Of a stretch of 7,953 nucleotides of DNA, positions 6,760 to 7,953 are shown piece after piece (within the stretch, counting starts at the first letter, position 1; each line of letters begins with the position of its first letter). The position numbers were made by a program, and so were the translations under genes. This stretch comes from Candidatus Saccharimonadota bacterium. Its GTDB lineage: Bacteria > Eremiobacterota > Xenobia > Xenobiales > Xenobiaceae. Where the stretch lies: NCBI GenBank assembly GCA_004554425.1, contig SFMI01000076.1:1-7953 (forward strand), written 5' to 3'. The notes below the pieces were generated by a model. That model saw only the letters and a list, made by a program, of their open reading frames with translations, ran no database searches and was not told where the DNA came from.

Positions 6760-7377
6760 GTGACCGGATTTAACCCACCAGATAAACTCGGGGAAGAAGC
6801 TGTCGACGCTGCTTTATTAGCTCGTTTTCAGGCTGGCGACGACTCTGCGTTTGATGAATTGATGACTATTTACTACCGTCCTGTGTTGAATTTAATTTAC
6901 AAATTCAAGGGCGGTTCGGCTAGGGAAGCTGAAGACACTGCTCAGGAGGTTTTCCTTCAACTATATAAGGCTTTGCCACGGTTTGAACTCAGAGCTCGTC
7001 TCTTTACTTACATATATAAAGTAACTATGAATCAGTGCTTTAAGGAAAGGAAGAAACGAGCCAAAGATGTGCCTCTCCAGATAAGCTTAGATGAGCCTAT
7101 GGATAATGGTGGAGATCGCCCTATGCAACGCGACTTTGCCGATCCTGGAGACTCTCCCTTGGAGTCTGTAGAGTATGGTGAAGTTAGCCGCGAATTACAA
7201 CGAGCGCTTTTGAAAATTGACGAAGAAATGAGAGCTCCGTTGATAATGAACCGCTTCTACGATCTCACCTATGAAGAGATCGCCGAAACCTTAGGCATTA
7301 CAGTAGCTGCCGTTAGATCCAGAATTCACCGGGCGCGTCAAACTTTGCAAAAATATTTAGGCAAGATATTTAACTAG
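6760..7377 (+). CDS. RNA polymerase sigma factor, sigma-70 family, ECF subfamily
   Basis: At 205 residues it has the two-domain ECF layout and should redirect RNA polymerase to a small stress or envelope regulon. Sigma region 2 spans about residues 20-99. It includes the core-binding segment around EDTAQEVFLQLYKAL (58-72) and the -10-recognition helix (LFTYIYKVTMNQCF, 81-94), followed by a basic run (RKKR, 97-100). A charged linker with several Asp-Pro/Asp-Gly pairs covers about 105-140. Region 4 (about 145-200) ends in a helix-turn-helix, DLTYEEIAETLGITVAAVRS (168-187), for the -35 element. The GTG at 6760 is the first standard start after an in-frame TGA at 6745, and the next ATG would remove part of region 2, so GTG is chosen despite a poor Shine-Dalgarno. 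The partner anti-sigma gene follows 17 bases after the stop, which indicates one operon. Such sigma factors often activate their own operon, but the sequence does not prove that here. Confidence 0.95.
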   Translation: MTGFNPPDKLGEEAVDAALLARFQAGDDSAFDELMTIYYRPVLNLIYKFKGGSAREAEDTAQEVFLQLYKALPRFELRARLFTYIYKVTMNQCFKERKKRAKDVPLQISLDEPMDNGGDRPMQRDFADPGDSPLESVEYGEVSRELQRALLKIDEEMRAPLIMNRFYDLTYEEIAETLGITVAAVRSRIHRARQTLQKYLGKIFN

Positions 7378-7384
7378 AAAGGAG
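7378..7384 (+). promoter_or_regulatory. Ribosome binding site of the anti-sigma gene
   Basis: AAAGGAG directly follows the sigma factor stop codon and lies 10 bases before the ATG at 7395. It is far stronger than the site in front of the sigma gene and settles the anti-sigma start. Confidence 0.85.
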
Positions 7385-7394
7385 TGCTCTCTTT

Positions 7395-7953
7395 ATGAAA
7401 GATAATCAGGGCTTAGAGGCCACCTTGTCAGACAATGTGGAATGCCAGGAATGTATAGATAAATTATTAGAATATGAAGATGGGCTTCTCAGTGAAACTG
7501 ATGCTTCAAAGCTGAAAAAACATTTAGAAGAGTGCTCCAAATGCAGACAATATCAGCATTCTTTGAGTGAAGTATGGAAAAATTTAGATAAGGCTTTTCC
7601 GCAAGAGTTGGAGCCTGCTCCAGATTTTAAAGTGCGTTTTTGGAAAAAGGTGGGCCAAGAGGCTGATAGAGGTAAGATTATCCGCTTAGAGACTGAGTTG
7701 AAGACCAAAAGCAAGTATTTGCGTTATTGGAAGACATTTACAGCAGCTGCATCTTTAGCCGTAGTTGGTGGCGCTGTGCTTTGGAGTGCTTTCGCTTTTA
7801 ATGGAACTTCAGACCAATCAGCTGCAAGTTTTATGGCCGGTACTAATGCTACTGCAGAACATAATTCTGTCCTACAAAAAAGTTCTGCTAAATCTGCTGA
7901 ATCCGGAACTGAGTTTAGTGGCGACGAACCTTACTATACTGATTATGTTTTAG
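7395..7953 (+). CDS. Membrane-anchored zinc-finger anti-sigma factor (zf-HC2/ZAS type), cut by the right edge
   Basis: The first 186 codons are present and open at the edge. The N-terminus holds a ZAS/zf-HC2 motif: Cys17, then His43-x3-Cys47-x2-Cys50 in the segment HLEECSKCR, with the usual Y-x-DG loop (Tyr27, Asp29-Gly30) between. The 26-residue gap from Cys17 to His43 is the same as I recall for the redox-sensing anti-sigma RsrA; an extra Cys20 lies close by. A single hydrophobic segment (about 115-135, flanked by Arg/Lys before and polar residues after) should anchor it in the membrane. That puts the zinc domain in the cytoplasm, where it would bind the sigma factor, and a Ser/Ala-rich, probably extracytoplasmic region follows. 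Its position 17 bases behind the ECF sigma gene, with its own strong ribosome binding site, supports the pairing. Signal and proteolysis sites cannot be read from this part. Confidence 0.88.
   Translation, partial: MKDNQGLEATLSDNVECQECIDKLLEYEDGLLSETDASKLKKHLEECSKCRQYQHSLSEVWKNLDKAFPQELEPAPDFKVRFWKKVGQEADRGKIIRLETELKTKSKYLRYWKTFTAAASLAVVGGAVLWSAFAFNGTSDQSAASFMAGTNATAEHNSVLQKSSAKSAESGTEFSGDEPYYTDYVL

Noticed and set aside
7765..7953. Plus-strand ORF of 62 codons near the right edge
   Set aside because: It lies wholly inside the anti-sigma gene in a different frame; the anti-sigma frame has a clear zinc motif, membrane segment and ribosome binding site.

Overview
The window looks like chromosomal DNA of a strictly or largely anaerobic, low-to-moderate GC member of the Bacillota. 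The case for this is a single-chain pyruvate:ferredoxin oxidoreductase, a PepF-type M3 peptidase, AAAGGAG ribosome binding sites and hairpin-plus-T-run terminators. The protein style suggests Negativicutes, but that is a guess from sequence feel, not a placement.

Layout from left to right. (1) The first 21 codons of a minus-strand membrane protein run off the left edge. It has a good Shine-Dalgarno and an extended -10 promoter. (2) Immediately beyond that promoter lies a plus-strand M3 metallopeptidase (PepF/oligoendopeptidase F type) that lacks its N-terminal part but keeps HEFGH, the third zinc ligand and an intact C-terminus. (3) A strong hairpin separates it from a convergent minus-strand gene for a secreted protein of unknown function, which is built of two diverged copies of one module. 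(4) A divergent intergenic region of about 330 bp leads into nifJ, a complete 1183-residue pyruvate:ferredoxin oxidoreductase and the dominant gene of the window. (5) nifJ ends at a strong intrinsic terminator followed by a small second hairpin. (6) An ECF sigma factor gene with a GTG start follows. Seventeen bases after its stop comes a membrane-anchored zinc-binding anti-sigma factor gene, cut by the right edge.

How the parts work together: nifJ stands alone as a monocistronic, probably highly expressed central-metabolism gene that turns pyruvate into acetyl-CoA and reduced ferredoxin. The sigma and anti-sigma genes form a normal two-gene signalling operon, in which the membrane anti-sigma would hold the sigma factor until an envelope or redox signal arrives. 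The left third shows signs of rearrangement (the broken peptidase) and a lineage-specific secreted protein.

I see no CRISPR array, RNA gene, insertion sequence or phage module. Most of the window is ordinary. The parts most worth a second look are the duplicated secreted protein and the peptidase breakpoint.
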